From 2-01-FULL-41-14 sp046317875 (lineage in GTDB: Bacteria > Pseudomonadota > Alphaproteobacteria > UBA7879 > UBA5542), in assembly GCA_046317875.1 (NCBI GenBank), contig JBKCVN010000027.1, forward strand, positions 1 through 28,356: 28,356 nt of DNA, given 5' to 3'. Shown here piece after piece: positions 1 to 8,049 of this stretch. A program made the translations under genes and the position numbers. The notes beneath the pieces are model-generated. The model saw only the letters and a list, made by a program, of their open reading frames with translations, did not search any database and was not told where the DNA came from. Numbering within the stretch: position 1 is the stretch's first letter; every line of letters begins with the position of its first letter.

Positions 1-201
1 CTATAAATATATGAAAATACTAAAGATATATTTACCTAATTTTGATCGTTGACTAAGTTGCGCTTCAGAAGAAACGATTCCTTCTGCCTGCAACGCAGCC
101 CATTTTTCTTCCAAAGCAGCCTCGGCCCCCTGGGGGTCTGGGCAATGATAAGGCAGACTGTAAGACAATACTGCTAAAAAACTTAATCCATAGAATTTCT
201 T
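1..201 (-). pseudogene. Possible remnant of a small exported protein, no start codon
   Basis: An open frame of 66 codons ends in TAG at base 1. It begins Lys-Lys-Phe-Tyr-Gly-Leu followed by a hydrophobic run and then a polar, Glu- and Ala-rich part (AALEEKWAALQAEGIVSS), which is the typical build of the exported proteins in this window. An in-frame TAA lies immediately before the first Lys codon and there is no ATG, GTG or TTG at the expected place. It therefore looks like a gene that has lost its start, or a frameshifted gene. It could also be chance. Confidence 0.3.
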
Positions 202-278
202 TTAAAAATCAACAGGTCACAGAAATAAAAACTTCTATAGGATTAATAAATAGGCTGCTGTTTCAGGAAAAAGATGGT

Positions 279-1220
279 TTACAAAGCCCGACGCATAGTT
301 GCGGCCACAGGGTCTTCTTCATCATGGGTTCGGGATTTAAAATCCACCCGATTGGAAGATGCGCGGCATAACCCCTTCAGATCATCAAAACTTTGTACCA
401 ACCCTGCCAAATCATCCATGGGCACGAATATTTTTTTGCACATGCTGGGCTTGGTTTGGCACGCATCCGATAATTGCATAACAATTTTTAATTCATGATA
501 GGCCACCACCCATTCGGTACGTTTGACCAAGCGCTCCATAATAAGCGAAACACTGTCCGTGCCTTCGGGCAAGGATTGTCCGGTCAACACTTTTTTCAAC
601 AAAATCACATCATTCAACACCACTAAAAGGCGCTGACGCAGTTTTTTCATCCCCTTCATCACCTGGGGGTGCCCCGATTCTAATGTTTCAGCCATTTTTA
701 ACAAGGTGCGGAAGGATGAAAAGAATTGGGATAAATTCAACGATCCCAGATGATGTTCAATGCGCATCATAGGAGTCGCCACCGCAGGCGTACCAAATAC
801 GGGGTGATGATGGCAAAATTGCCTTAAATGATCCCTAAACTGGGCCCGTGATTCCTCACTCGGAGGAAGGTCCATAGGCAACTGGGCCCCATACTGGGGG
901 TCCAACCTTTTGTGAATTTCCGTCATCAGCAACATTTTTAATTGGGGGTCATAAGGGGTGCGGTATCTGGATTTCTTATTATCCCGATCCCGGTTAAATT
1001 GGTTCCACAAGGCAGATCCCTTCTGCTGCAGGGCCTCCAACCCCGCCGTCAAACACCCCGTATAGGTTCGCTCTTTCAACAAAGCATAGGTCAATCGTTG
1101 CAAATCATCCCCACAGGCCCCCGACCGATATTTGATTTGTTCAATGGGTCTAAAGGGCAAATAAAAAGCCTGGGCCTGCATGGTGGCTAAAAACGTGCAA
1201 AATAAAAAGGTATACCGCAT
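279..1220 (-). CDS. Exported protein of unknown function (313 aa)
   Basis: Residues 1-18 form a Sec signal peptide (Met-Arg-Tyr, a hydrophobic core, then AQA before Phe-Tyr). The mature part has no family I recognise. It is rich in amphipathic helices, with Leu-heptad-like spacing around residues 165-245 and several Cys residues (about 36, 56, 135, 254, 262, 285) that could form disulfides in the periplasm or outside the cell. The ATG is preceded by AGGGGA at a good distance, which supports this start. It is transcribed alone. The Cys residues and signal peptide fit a periplasmic or secreted protein; no function can be assigned. Confidence 0.75.
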   Translation of the reverse strand: MRYTFLFCTFLATMQAQAFYLPFRPIEQIKYRSGACGDDLQRLTYALLKERTYTGCLTAGLEALQQKGSALWNQFNRDRDNKKSRYRTPYDPQLKMLLMTEIHKRLDPQYGAQLPMDLPPSEESRAQFRDHLRQFCHHHPVFGTPAVATPMMRIEHHLGSLNLSQFFSSFRTLLKMAETLESGHPQVMKGMKKLRQRLLVVLNDVILLKKVLTGQSLPEGTDSVSLIMERLVKRTEWVVAYHELKIVMQLSDACQTKPSMCKKIFVPMDDLAGLVQSFDDLKGLCRASSNRVDFKSRTHDEEDPVAATMRRAL

Positions 1221-1404
1221 AAAATTCCCCTGTTCATATTATTCTACCCCACCTTTTTTGCAAAGAAAAGTGTTAAATGCCCCCACGTTTCCTCTGCCCA
1301 GCCCCAGGACCATACGTATGTATTTATGCCATGAAATATATTGATTATTGAAATTTATTCTCTAGAATCAAGGCCAGATATGCCCAACCGGTGTGAAGGA
1401 TTAA

Positions 1405-1833
1405 ATGAAAACAGATTTATGCAAAATGGCCATCCTTATGACCACACTAATCCCCATGGGGATCACGCACTCCGCACCCCAGCCAGAGGATCTACCCCCT
1501 ACGCCCCCCGTTATCTTATTGAACCCCAATCCCTTTATCATGGCCCATATCACCACCCTGGAAACCCAGATCAGGGCTTCCGAACATCAGCGGAAGATTA
1601 TTTGTCGCAAAATGCGCCGAATACAAATCATCCTCAGTCCCAACACAACACCCCTGGTCTTCACCCCTTTCGACCCTGGTTTTCCTCATGCAAATACCAT
1701 TCCCAAGCTTCAAAGCATTCTAGCCTCTAGCACCCAAAACCTAAAACGGGAACAACTGGCCTATAACCAGTTGGTTGCGTGCTTTACTCGGCTTATATCG
1801 CACGGCCCCCTTCCCGATCCCACGCAGCCCTAA
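1405..1833 (+). CDS. Small exported helical protein (142 aa)
   Basis: The start ATG follows GAAGGA four bases upstream. The first 24 residues are a signal peptide ending in THSA. A Pro-rich segment (residues 25-44) leads into a helix with heptad spacing (residues 46-75), then a Pro-rich break (about 78-97) and a second helix (about 98-130). This helix-break-helix plan with a Cys in each arm recurs in other small exported proteins of the window. The stop lies 5 bases from the stop of the convergent terminase fragment. Function unknown. The frame has a typical signal peptide and ribosome site, whereas the overlapping longer frame at 1341 has neither. Confidence 0.7.
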   Translation: MKTDLCKMAILMTTLIPMGITHSAPQPEDLPPTPPVILLNPNPFIMAHITTLETQIRASEHQRKIICRKMRRIQIILSPNTTPLVFTPFDPGFPHANTIPKLQSILASSTQNLKREQLAYNQLVACFTRLISHGPLPDPTQP

Positions 1834-1837
1834 CCCC

Positions 1838-2368
1838 CTAAATCACCCAGGCCCGGGGGGCATCGGGGGAATCCTCGGATAGGGCTAAATCCGTCAGGGC
1901 CCACACCAGGGCATCCAGGCGGTCGGGCGAGGCTTCCGTGCGTTCACCGGTAAAGCGGCACATCTGGTCCTCCAGCTTTTGGAAACATTGGCGGTGAAAT
2001 ACCCGCTTCTTTTCGTATAGTGCCGCGATGGGTTCGGCCCGCACCAGCTTGCCCCGGGTGGCCCGCACCCCCCGGTAACTCAGCCGTCTGTCCACCATCC
2101 GCAGGGTGACTTCCACCAAATCACCCCCTTGGTTCACCTCGGCCACCACCCGATCGGCCTTATAGTAATCATAGGCTTCCACCACCTTCTCGGCCCATTC
2201 GGTGGGCCTGTATCGACCGCTCAGGTCATCCAGCACGTAAAAATTATGATCCACGCCCAGACCCGCCACAATAATCCCCGTTTCATCACTGTTCTCGTGG
2301 TGCGTGATGGCGGGGTCCACCCCAATCACCACCCGTTTTAATCGATTGTGTAACTCTTTTTCTAACAT
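1838..2368 (-). CDS. terL: Terminase large subunit, C-terminal nuclease half (split gene)
   Basis: This 176-residue product corresponds to the RNase H-like nuclease domain of phage and gene-transfer-agent large terminases, which cuts DNA when packaging starts and ends. The expected metal-binding acidic residues are visible: Asp18 in GVDPAIT, Glu78 in VVAEVNQGG and Asp152 in DRLDALVWAL. The ATG at 2368 is preceded by AAAGGAGAG at 3 bases, so it has its own good ribosome site. Longer in-frame starts would lie in the terminator at 2393-2419 and are unlikely. The matching ATPase half is at 4575-5375 on the same strand. The half-protein alone should not package DNA. It may be a remnant or may act together with the other half; the sequence does not decide. 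Terminase homology is clear, closest in style to alphaproteobacterial GTA/prophage TerL. Confidence 0.85.
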   Translation of the reverse strand: MLEKELHNRLKRVVIGVDPAITHHENSDETGIIVAGLGVDHNFYVLDDLSGRYRPTEWAEKVVEAYDYYKADRVVAEVNQGGDLVEVTLRMVDRRLSYRGVRATRGKLVRAEPIAALYEKKRVFHRQCFQKLEDQMCRFTGERTEASPDRLDALVWALTDLALSEDSPDAPRAWVI

Positions 2369-2392
2369 TTTCTCTCCTTTGTAATTTCTCAT

Positions 2393-2419
2393 AAAAAAAG
2401 CCCCCAGAAAGAGGGGCTT
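2393..2419 (-). terminator. Intrinsic terminator of the 2447-3661 gene
   Basis: On the minus strand AAGCCCC and GGGGCTT form a 7-bp stem with a short loop, followed by seven T. It lies 28 bases after the stop of the 404-residue exported protein and just before the ribosome site of the terminase nuclease half, so that half would need its own promoter or read-through. Confidence 0.8.
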
Positions 2420-2446
2420 CATTCTTGCTTATAAATTTCAAATTTA

Positions 2447-3661
2447 TTAATCCAGCGTTTGCTGCTTGTACGTGTGCCAGGTATATACCGCGTGTTCATA
2501 GGCCCCATTCAGGTTTTCTTTGGCTCTTTTTAACTCTTTAGTCAGTTGGTACAACGAAGGCTCGGGATTACCCGATTTTTCATTCCATTGGTGTTCTAGG
2601 CCCACAATAGTCTTAATCTGTTGGTGAATTTCTTGCTCCCACCAATTCATTTTTTGGCCGTGATCCAAGTCTGCCGCCGGCAGCCCCCTTTCCAGTCTTT
2701 TTTCTTCCCACGGGCTGGGTGGGGTATGGGGCAGGCCCGCCACCCATTCGTGAATCACATGGGATTTTTTACCATATTCATGCTGGGCCCCTTTCAAACA
2801 TTTGTATAAAACGCTGCCATCTGTTTGTTTTTTAATGGAATCCTTATAGGCATCCAACGTGGCCCACATATCATCAATCCCCCCGTTGGGCTCTAAGAAA
2901 GCATTCATATCCTGGTGAAAGAAGCCCACAAAAGCATCACGGTAAAAACTCAACCTCAACTGCACCGCTGGCCAAAGGCGCAACTCTTCTAACTCTGCTA
3001 ATTGCTCTATCTTCTGGGCCTCCACCTCGTTGGCTCCCGATTCTTCCAGATGCTGTACTAATTCTTTTTTGGCTCTATAGGCGCAAACAAAATCCCAGCG
3101 AGCGGTCGCAATCTCGTTTCCCTCCAGGGGGATAAACTGGCCAATAAAATCGTCTTGGGGCACCCCCTCGGTCATCAATCTATAGGCCACCCCATCGTTC
3201 TTCTTCCGAAAGGCATTTCGCTTCGATTCAGACCCCAAAACTAGCCCCAGCTCTCCAAAGGGTTCCATGGCCTCTCGCCGCATCTCCATGATGGGCTCCA
3301 TCAGTGACATCATGTTATTCCAATGGTTCGGCAACAGTTCTTTGGGGAACACAACCATACCCACCACACCGGCAAACAAGTTACACGACGCAGCGGTGGG
3401 GAACCGTTCCTCCAACCAGAGTCTTTGCAAAGTCTTCAGTGCAGGTAGGTTTTCGACAGTCCGAAGCACTTTCTTTTCCCCGATGTATGCCTCTTTCAAC
3501 AGGTCCCAGCCTGCCCGCATCAACGTTTCTTCCTCTTGTATTTTTTGTATAAATAAGGTGGGTGGGGGTGATGTTTCGGTTACATCGGTTGTCGGCACAG
3601 CCCAAGCCCCCAGGCCCACAAACCATAAGGTTCCACATATAATGAAAGATAGAATAGCCAC
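2447..3661 (-). CDS. Exported protein of unknown function (404 aa), inside the split terminase
   Basis: The start is GTG at 3661, seven bases after AAGGGGG. Residues 1-21 are a signal peptide (hydrophobic core ILSFIICGTLWFVGLG, cleavage after AWA). The mature protein is mostly helical, with acidic and Glu-rich stretches (about 40-47, 210-228) and a C-terminal coiled-coil-like segment (about 345-400). Cys residues near 93, 193 and 291 are widely spaced. No family is recognised. It sits on the same strand as the terminase halves and between them, and ends in its own terminator, so it looks like cargo of whatever inserted there. Confidence 0.75.
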   Translation of the reverse strand: MAILSFIICGTLWFVGLGAWAVPTTDVTETSPPPTLFIQKIQEEETLMRAGWDLLKEAYIGEKKVLRTVENLPALKTLQRLWLEERFPTAASCNLFAGVVGMVVFPKELLPNHWNNMMSLMEPIMEMRREAMEPFGELGLVLGSESKRNAFRKKNDGVAYRLMTEGVPQDDFIGQFIPLEGNEIATARWDFVCAYRAKKELVQHLEESGANEVEAQKIEQLAELEELRLWPAVQLRLSFYRDAFVGFFHQDMNAFLEPNGGIDDMWATLDAYKDSIKKQTDGSVLYKCLKGAQHEYGKKSHVIHEWVAGLPHTPPSPWEEKRLERGLPAADLDHGQKMNWWEQEIHQQIKTIVGLEHQWNEKSGNPEPSLYQLTKELKRAKENLNGAYEHAVYTWHTYKQQTLD

Positions 3662-3883
3662 AGGAAAGCCCCCTTGTTATTTATTGTAATTATTCCCAGT
3701 ATAGCATCACTTCGGCATAAAACAAATCAGACAAAGAAACCAACAATTAAAACAAATCAGTTTACATAGGTATTTATGATCATGTTAAAAGTGTTCTCTT
3801 GGGACCTTCTGCACTTCCAGACCTTTTTTTCAGTCGGGGGAATTCCTGTTAAGAATGAAGGGGTGCATCAGAAAAGACGAGTG

Positions 3884-4279
3884 CTAAATATCGACGCCTT
3901 CAATGATAAATCGCTGATTATACTCATGGGCCAATTGGTGAATTTCTATTTTTAAATCATTAATTTTTTCACAAACAGATCTCAAAATCACTGACAAATT
4001 TTCCAACTCCAAATCTTTTTCAACGACATTAGGCAAATCATTGGCGTCTTGTATTTTGACTTCCAAATCATGTATCCGGTGTGCAACCCTAGCCATTTCC
4101 TCTTGTTTACTTCGAAGGTCCGCCATCACTTGGCCGGGCCCCCGATACACTGCATTTTGTGGGTTAATGTGCCCATGCACTGCCAGATTTTCACCATTAT
4201 TGGCATCATCATTATTATGGGCCCACACAAATCCTGTGGTGGCTAAAATCGCTATTCCTACAGATACAAACCAGGTCAT
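3884..4279 (-). CDS. Small exported coiled-coil protein (131 aa)
   Basis: A signal peptide covers residues 1-20 (MTWFVSVGIAILATTGFVWA). The Asn/Asp-rich mature N terminus is followed by two helices with heptad spacing (about 49-77 and 85-122), the second containing the single Cys. AAGGA lies nine bases before the ATG. The organisation matches the other small exported helical-hairpin proteins here. It is the second gene lying between the terminase halves. Function unknown. Confidence 0.7.
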   Translation of the reverse strand: MTWFVSVGIAILATTGFVWAHNNDDANNGENLAVHGHINPQNAVYRGPGQVMADLRSKQEEMARVAHRIHDLEVKIQDANDLPNVVEKDLELENLSVILRSVCEKINDLKIEIHQLAHEYNQRFIIEGVDI

Positions 4280-4398
4280 GATCTATTTTCCTTAACAAAT
4301 GAACTCTACCCTTCTGATATGGTAATAAATTCATTTATTTCAATGCATTAAGGAAAAAATATTTGTCCGTCTTATGGAAAAAAGGAAAATCCCAAACC

Positions 4399-4563
4399 AC
4401 TGGCCCCCCGCATGTGCGAGGGTGACAAGGGTGTGTGTTGTCATTCCCGCCTCCTCCCCCTGTCATTCCCGCGAAGGCGGGAATCCACATTCTTTTTGTT
4501 GCCTATCCCGCATGACCACCCCAGCGGCCCGCATCCCTGGACCCCCGTCTTCGCGGGGGTAAC
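4399..4563. repeat. REP-type repeat cluster 1 (B, A, B units)
   Basis: Three units: a degraded B (4399-4427), a perfect A unit (4461-4488, core ATTCCCGCGAAGGCGGGAAT) and a B unit (4537-4563, ending TCGCGGGGGTAAC). B is the reverse complement of A with a few C/T changes, so A plus the following B make a long hairpin of the REPIN/BIME type. The last B ends 12 bases from the stop of the terminase ATPase half. Short reading frames across it are artefacts of the repeat. Confidence 0.85.
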
Positions 4564-4574
4564 CATTTTTTTAA

Positions 4575-5375
4575 TTAAAAGCAGGGCACCACACGGGGCA
4601 ACCCATAAACTATTAAATCGCGGCTCCACAGGGCCCCGGGGCGATCCAGCAGCAGTTCGGCATGAATTTCTTGGGCGCCCAGTCGTGTGCCTTCATAGGC
4701 TTTTAGAATCTGGTTAATAAACAGCGGTGCCAGGTTATCGGCATTTTCATAGGTACTGCCCCGAGTCAGGTGGGTGGTGGAGTCCTCGATCAACTTCTCT
4801 AATAATGCCAAAGGCCGGGGCGTGGTGGTGACAATCGCTTGGGGATGCTGGCCTAAACGCAGCCCAAACATCAGCTGATCCCACACCTGTTGGGCATTAC
4901 GGAACTTGGCCAGCTCATCAACCCACGCCCCATCGCATTGACCTCCCCGTAATTTATCATAGTTCTCGGCGGTATAGATCATGGCCTTGGCTCCACAGGG
5001 CCATATAAGTTCACCCTTACAAATGGTGTATTGGGGACGCTCTTCGGGGGGGCTGATGGTTAAAATACCACTTTCACCCTCGATCATCACGCGGCGGGCT
5101 TCATCTTCAGTTTCCGCCACCAGGCTAATGCATCGGCACTTTTGGGTGCGCACCCATTCCAAAATGGCTTCGGCCCCCGTGCGGGTTTTGCCAAAACCGC
5201 GGCCCGCCATAATCAACCACACCACCCAATCACCCTGGGGCAATCGTTGATTGGGCCGGGCCATCTGGGCCCAGGTTTTAAGATCGCCTTCCCCCTTGGG
5301 CCCCCGATAGTGAAATACTCTATGGGGCTTGTTCAGGTCGCCCCCTACCTTGGTAATTTCTTTTTTTAAATCCAT
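4575..5375 (-). CDS. terL: Terminase large subunit, N-terminal ATPase half (split gene)
   Basis: This 266-residue product is the packaging ATPase domain of a GTA/phage-type large terminase. Visible motifs are Walker A at residues 57-64 (AGRGFGKT), Walker B near 148-154 (DGAWVDE) and the coupling motif TTTP at 183-186. It stays homologous up to GALWSRDLI (248-255) and then ends after a dozen unrelated residues, next to a repeat cluster. The nuclease domain expected directly after this point is encoded 2.2 kb further along the same strand (1838-2368). Halves of 266 and 176 residues add up to about the length of one intact GTA terminase. No portal, capsid or small terminase gene is in the window. 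It is either a broken relic or a two-piece enzyme. The ribosome site is weak (AGGA, 11 bases before the ATG). Confidence 0.88.
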   Translation of the reverse strand: MDLKKEITKVGGDLNKPHRVFHYRGPKGEGDLKTWAQMARPNQRLPQGDWVVWLIMAGRGFGKTRTGAEAILEWVRTQKCRCISLVAETEDEARRVMIEGESGILTISPPEERPQYTICKGELIWPCGAKAMIYTAENYDKLRGGQCDGAWVDELAKFRNAQQVWDQLMFGLRLGQHPQAIVTTTPRPLALLEKLIEDSTTHLTRGSTYENADNLAPLFINQILKAYEGTRLGAQEIHAELLLDRPGALWSRDLIVYGLPRVVPCF

Positions 5376-5479
5376 TAAAATATATCCTATGTGTTAATAA
5401 AATCCTTGAACCCTTGGATGTTCTGCCGTACATGGAAGAAGCAAGGGTATCTGCCCTAAAATAAGTAAAGGAGAGTATG

Positions 5480-6630
5480 ATGAATGTTTGGACATCCCAT
5501 CTTGTGGGGATTTTTTTGTTATTTGTTTTCTACTTCCCTCCCACTGCGCGCCTCATGAAGAGGATGACTTTTATGCAGGCCGACGTCCCCTCACCTTTCC
5601 CCAAGTCGAGGAAAAATTATATAAAATTTCCTGCACTTTGCTGGATGGCCTGGACCCTGGCAAAAAAGAAGCGATTACATGAGCTTTATAGGCCACCCAT
5701 CATTTCCTAGAGGCTCATTATGGTCATGAACAACTTTGGGACCAGCTTAATAAACTGAAGCATGCGAGCCAATATTATGAGGCGACTATTCCACTGATTG
5801 AAGGCAAAACGAATGCTCTTAAAAGGGTTTTAGAACAGCCCCTCACACGTCTTTACATGTCTGCTATCTCGGGGGTTATGAAAGACTGTGAAATGGGTTC
5901 TATTCATCTCATCCTAGACCAGGTCCAAGACAGTCTTCACATCCCTCCCTCTGAAACATGTCACGATCATCTCACGGCGTATCAAGAATGGCCCATTCCC
6001 CGTGGGTTAAAGTATCTCTGGATAATTGTATTCAAGCGATTCATTTAAGCCAACGGCTTACCCACCCAAAGCCCGCGGCAGAAAAATTTAATGATGTCAA
6101 AAAATGTCTCCAAAACCAGCGTTTTCGCCACAATCAAAACGCCCCCTTCAGGGCCTTTCAGATAGCCCTTGCTGAAGAAGTTCCCTCGCTAAAAATCACC
6201 CGTGTCCTTCAGGCCATGGGCCTCCCGCAGCGCCAAGATTGGGAACAAGAACACAGCCGTTGGGCCTTGATGGTCAAGGATCGTCTATTGCCTTTTTCCA
6301 GGGAAAATATCGCGAATCAAGAAATGAATTTTTTTTGCGGCCTTGGCTTATACAACCCAAGAAGAAACTGCATCATTGAAGGAATCCTCTCATGCCTATG
6401 CCCTCCAACTAGGAGATCAGGGCAAAGAGCTCAATCGTCACCTCAGGCTTTTTGAAAAGGCGCGCACGGCACATCATATGGCCACAGCCCCCTTCACGCA
6501 CTTAGAATCTCTTGTTGAAAAACATAAGGATGAACCCTGTGTATGCGCCCATTTATTGATTTCTACTCTATCACCCTATTGTATGGAACCTTTGGATATG
6601 GGCAATGAAACCATTAAACGGTGGAAATAA
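5480..6630 (+). pseudogene. Decayed exported helical protein, several frameshifts and two stops
   Basis: A strong ribosome site (AAAGGAGAG) precedes two ATGs at 5477 and 5480; the second has the better spacing. The frame opens with a signal peptide (NVWTSHLVGIFLLFVFYF). Near 5550 the coding signal moves to the frame of base 5488 (FPQVEEKLYKISCTLLDGL), runs into TGA at 5674 and TAG at 5683, continues in that frame (YGHEQLWDQLNKLKHASQYY, to about 6006), shifts to the frame of 5958 (VSLDNCIQAIHLSQRL, to about 6345) and then to the frame of 6343 up to the stop at 6630. Joined, these pieces would give one exported helical protein of about 380 residues. Family unknown. At least three frameshifts and two stops make it non-functional. 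Confidence 0.7.
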
Positions 6631-6657
6631 CGGGGCTTAAGTCATTCCCCCTTACCC

Positions 6658-6797
6658 GTCTATCATTCCCGCACAGGGGGCAATCCACCTTTCTTTCCCT
6701 TACCAACTTTTATCATCAGGCCATCTCCCCAGCACCCCATGCTCCGCCAGGGTGACAATGGGCGGAGAGGCCATTCTCGCTCAGCAGGGAATCCATC
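6658..6797. repeat. Degraded REP-type repeat cluster 2
   Basis: Worn copies of the A unit (6658-6689 and 6769-6797) flank a worn B unit (6738-6761). The cores no longer form perfect palindromes, so this is an old copy. The 6631-7007 gap holds only this cluster, AT-rich sequence and the terminator at 6921-6949. Confidence 0.6.
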
Positions 6798-6920
6798 TTT
6801 TTGTTCCTGTATTATAAAAAAAACCATAGATATTATCATCTGGTCAGGGGCACATTTTTCAATACCTACAACAAGGATAGGCAAAAAGTGGCTCAAGGCA
6901 AAAATCAAAAGGAGGTTTCA

Positions 6921-6949
6921 CAAAAAAAAGAAAAACCCTCGTACGAGGG
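6921..6949 (-). terminator. Intrinsic terminator of the 60-residue peptide gene
   Basis: On the minus strand CCCTC-GTAC-GAGGG forms a tight hairpin (6936-6949) followed by a long T-rich run. It lies about 60 bases after the stop of the 7008-7190 gene. Confidence 0.75.
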
Positions 6950-7007
6950 AGGGCTCATAGTTGAATGTAACATATCAATAAAAAGAAAAGAGGACGAAAT
7001 CTTTTTA

Positions 7008-7190
7008 TTAAGCAGGTTCTTGGAACGTTTGACTTGCAGCACACTCGTCTGTAATTTCCCATGTTCCATCTTGGCCTACCTGGCCACCCTTATCTAGCTC
7101 GGGAGAATACAAAGCATAGTCTGCAGCATAAGACGAAATATTTAAAAAACATACTACAGCTAAAAGAATGTAGAGAGTGTGTTTTACCAT
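7008..7190 (-). CDS. Very small exported protein (60 aa)
   Basis: AAGGAG lies seven bases before the ATG, and a clean intrinsic terminator follows, so this short frame has its own transcription and translation signals. Residues 1-22 are a signal peptide (VKHTLYILLAVVCFLNISSYA), leaving a mature acidic peptide of about 38 residues with one Cys, starting ADYALYSPELDKGG. No family is recognised. It may be a secreted peptide, a periplasmic small protein or a precursor. Confidence that it is a real gene is fairly high because of the flanking signals; the role is unknown. Confidence 0.7.
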   Translation of the reverse strand: MVKHTLYILLAVVCFLNISSYAADYALYSPELDKGGQVGQDGTWEITDECAASQTFQEPA

Positions 7191-7406
7191 GTTTAGACTC
7201 CTTAGTAATAATTTAAATTAATGTGACACTTTTTATCAAAAGAAACAAGCTTTTTCCCATTAGAAAAAAATTGCCATATGATACAAATGCTTAAAACATG
7301 TTCTGTCCTGGGCACACGCCCATTTTTTTCTGAAAATTTTTGCCGGGTTCTACGTTTTTCACATGCAACCCTATCCCCCCCCTTCTGCATTCCACAAGAA
7401 AACTTC

Positions 7407-7916
7407 CTATCGACGATCTCCTTTTGAAATGGCATAGCCCATGGCCCTATCCTGCGCTTTCAAGGCCAGGTAAAGGTCCACTTTATCCATCAAGCCCTCT
7501 GGCCCTTGGGCCTGCAACTCTAGCCGCAATTGGTTCAGGCGCTGACGGCAATTTTCTAATTCGATTTCCACGGGAACTCGCCCTCGCTCTTCTGCATCCT
7601 CGTCTGGCCTGATACGGGGCGCCCCTGCCCCCTGGGGCCCAGGCATATTCTCCGGCCCATGGGCCAAAGCTTCATTTTCCAGCTGAAGCATTTTTTTATG
7701 CTGGGCCAATAAATCCCCACACGTTTTTTGCAAATTTTCATGGGGGCCCACTAGGTCGGTCAGGCGTTTGTGGCTGGCCGCCACATGGCCTTGTATGTTC
7801 AGATGTTGCATCATATACCGGGCCCGCAAACTATGCCACATCAAGGGTTTGTTTTCCTTAGGCTCTTGGCCATTGGGCGCACCCCAGGCACCCGCCAATA
7901 GACCCATCCCGATCAT
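7407..7916 (-). CDS. Small exported helical protein, signal peptide frameshifted
   Basis: The long open frame starts upstream without a ribosome site. The best ribosome site (AGGA) is seven bases before an ATG at 7936 that reads Met-Lys-Ile-Lys-Thr-Leu and then hits TGA. Restoring one lost base there would join it to VMIGMGLLAGAWGA, a perfect signal peptide. As it stands the only in-frame start nearby is ATG 7916 (GTG 7919), which lacks the basic N terminus. The mature part has a helical segment (LLAQHKKMLQLENEALAHG), a Pro/Gly-rich linker, and a second helix with one Cys (ENCRQRLNQLRLELQAQG). It is probably a recently damaged gene, or a sequencing error. Function unknown. Confidence 0.55.
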   Translation of the reverse strand: MIGMGLLAGAWGAPNGQEPKENKPLMWHSLRARYMMQHLNIQGHVAASHKRLTDLVGPHENLQKTCGDLLAQHKKMLQLENEALAHGPENMPGPQGAGAPRIRPDEDAEERGRVPVEIELENCRQRLNQLRLELQAQGPEGLMDKVDLYLALKAQDRAMGYAISKGDRR

Positions 7917-7995
7917 CACAATGTTTTTATCTTCATGTATACATCCTATCTTCTGCCCCACCCTGGGGGTAAAGGACCATTATATTTACTCCCAT

Positions 7996-8021
7996 AAAAA
8001 AAGCAGCCCTTCACGGCTGCT
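7996..8021 (-). terminator. Intrinsic terminator of the 8050-8673 gene
   Basis: AGCAGCC and GGCTGCT form a 7-bp stem (8002-8021). On the minus strand it is followed by a run of T. It lies 28 bases after the stop of the 207-residue exported protein. Confidence 0.8.
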
Positions 8022-8049
8022 TTTCTTCGGATGATTAAAACTTATAAGC

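Noticed and set aside
2369..2422. Longer start for the terminase nuclease half
   Set aside because: The added codons are the terminator hairpin and the ribosome site itself.
3267..3689. 140-codon plus-strand frame
   Set aside because: Shadow of the 404-residue exported protein on the minus strand, without a ribosome site.
7202..7435. 77-codon minus-strand frame upstream of the 60-residue peptide gene
   Set aside because: No signal peptide, no ribosome site and unusual composition; it spans the promoter region.
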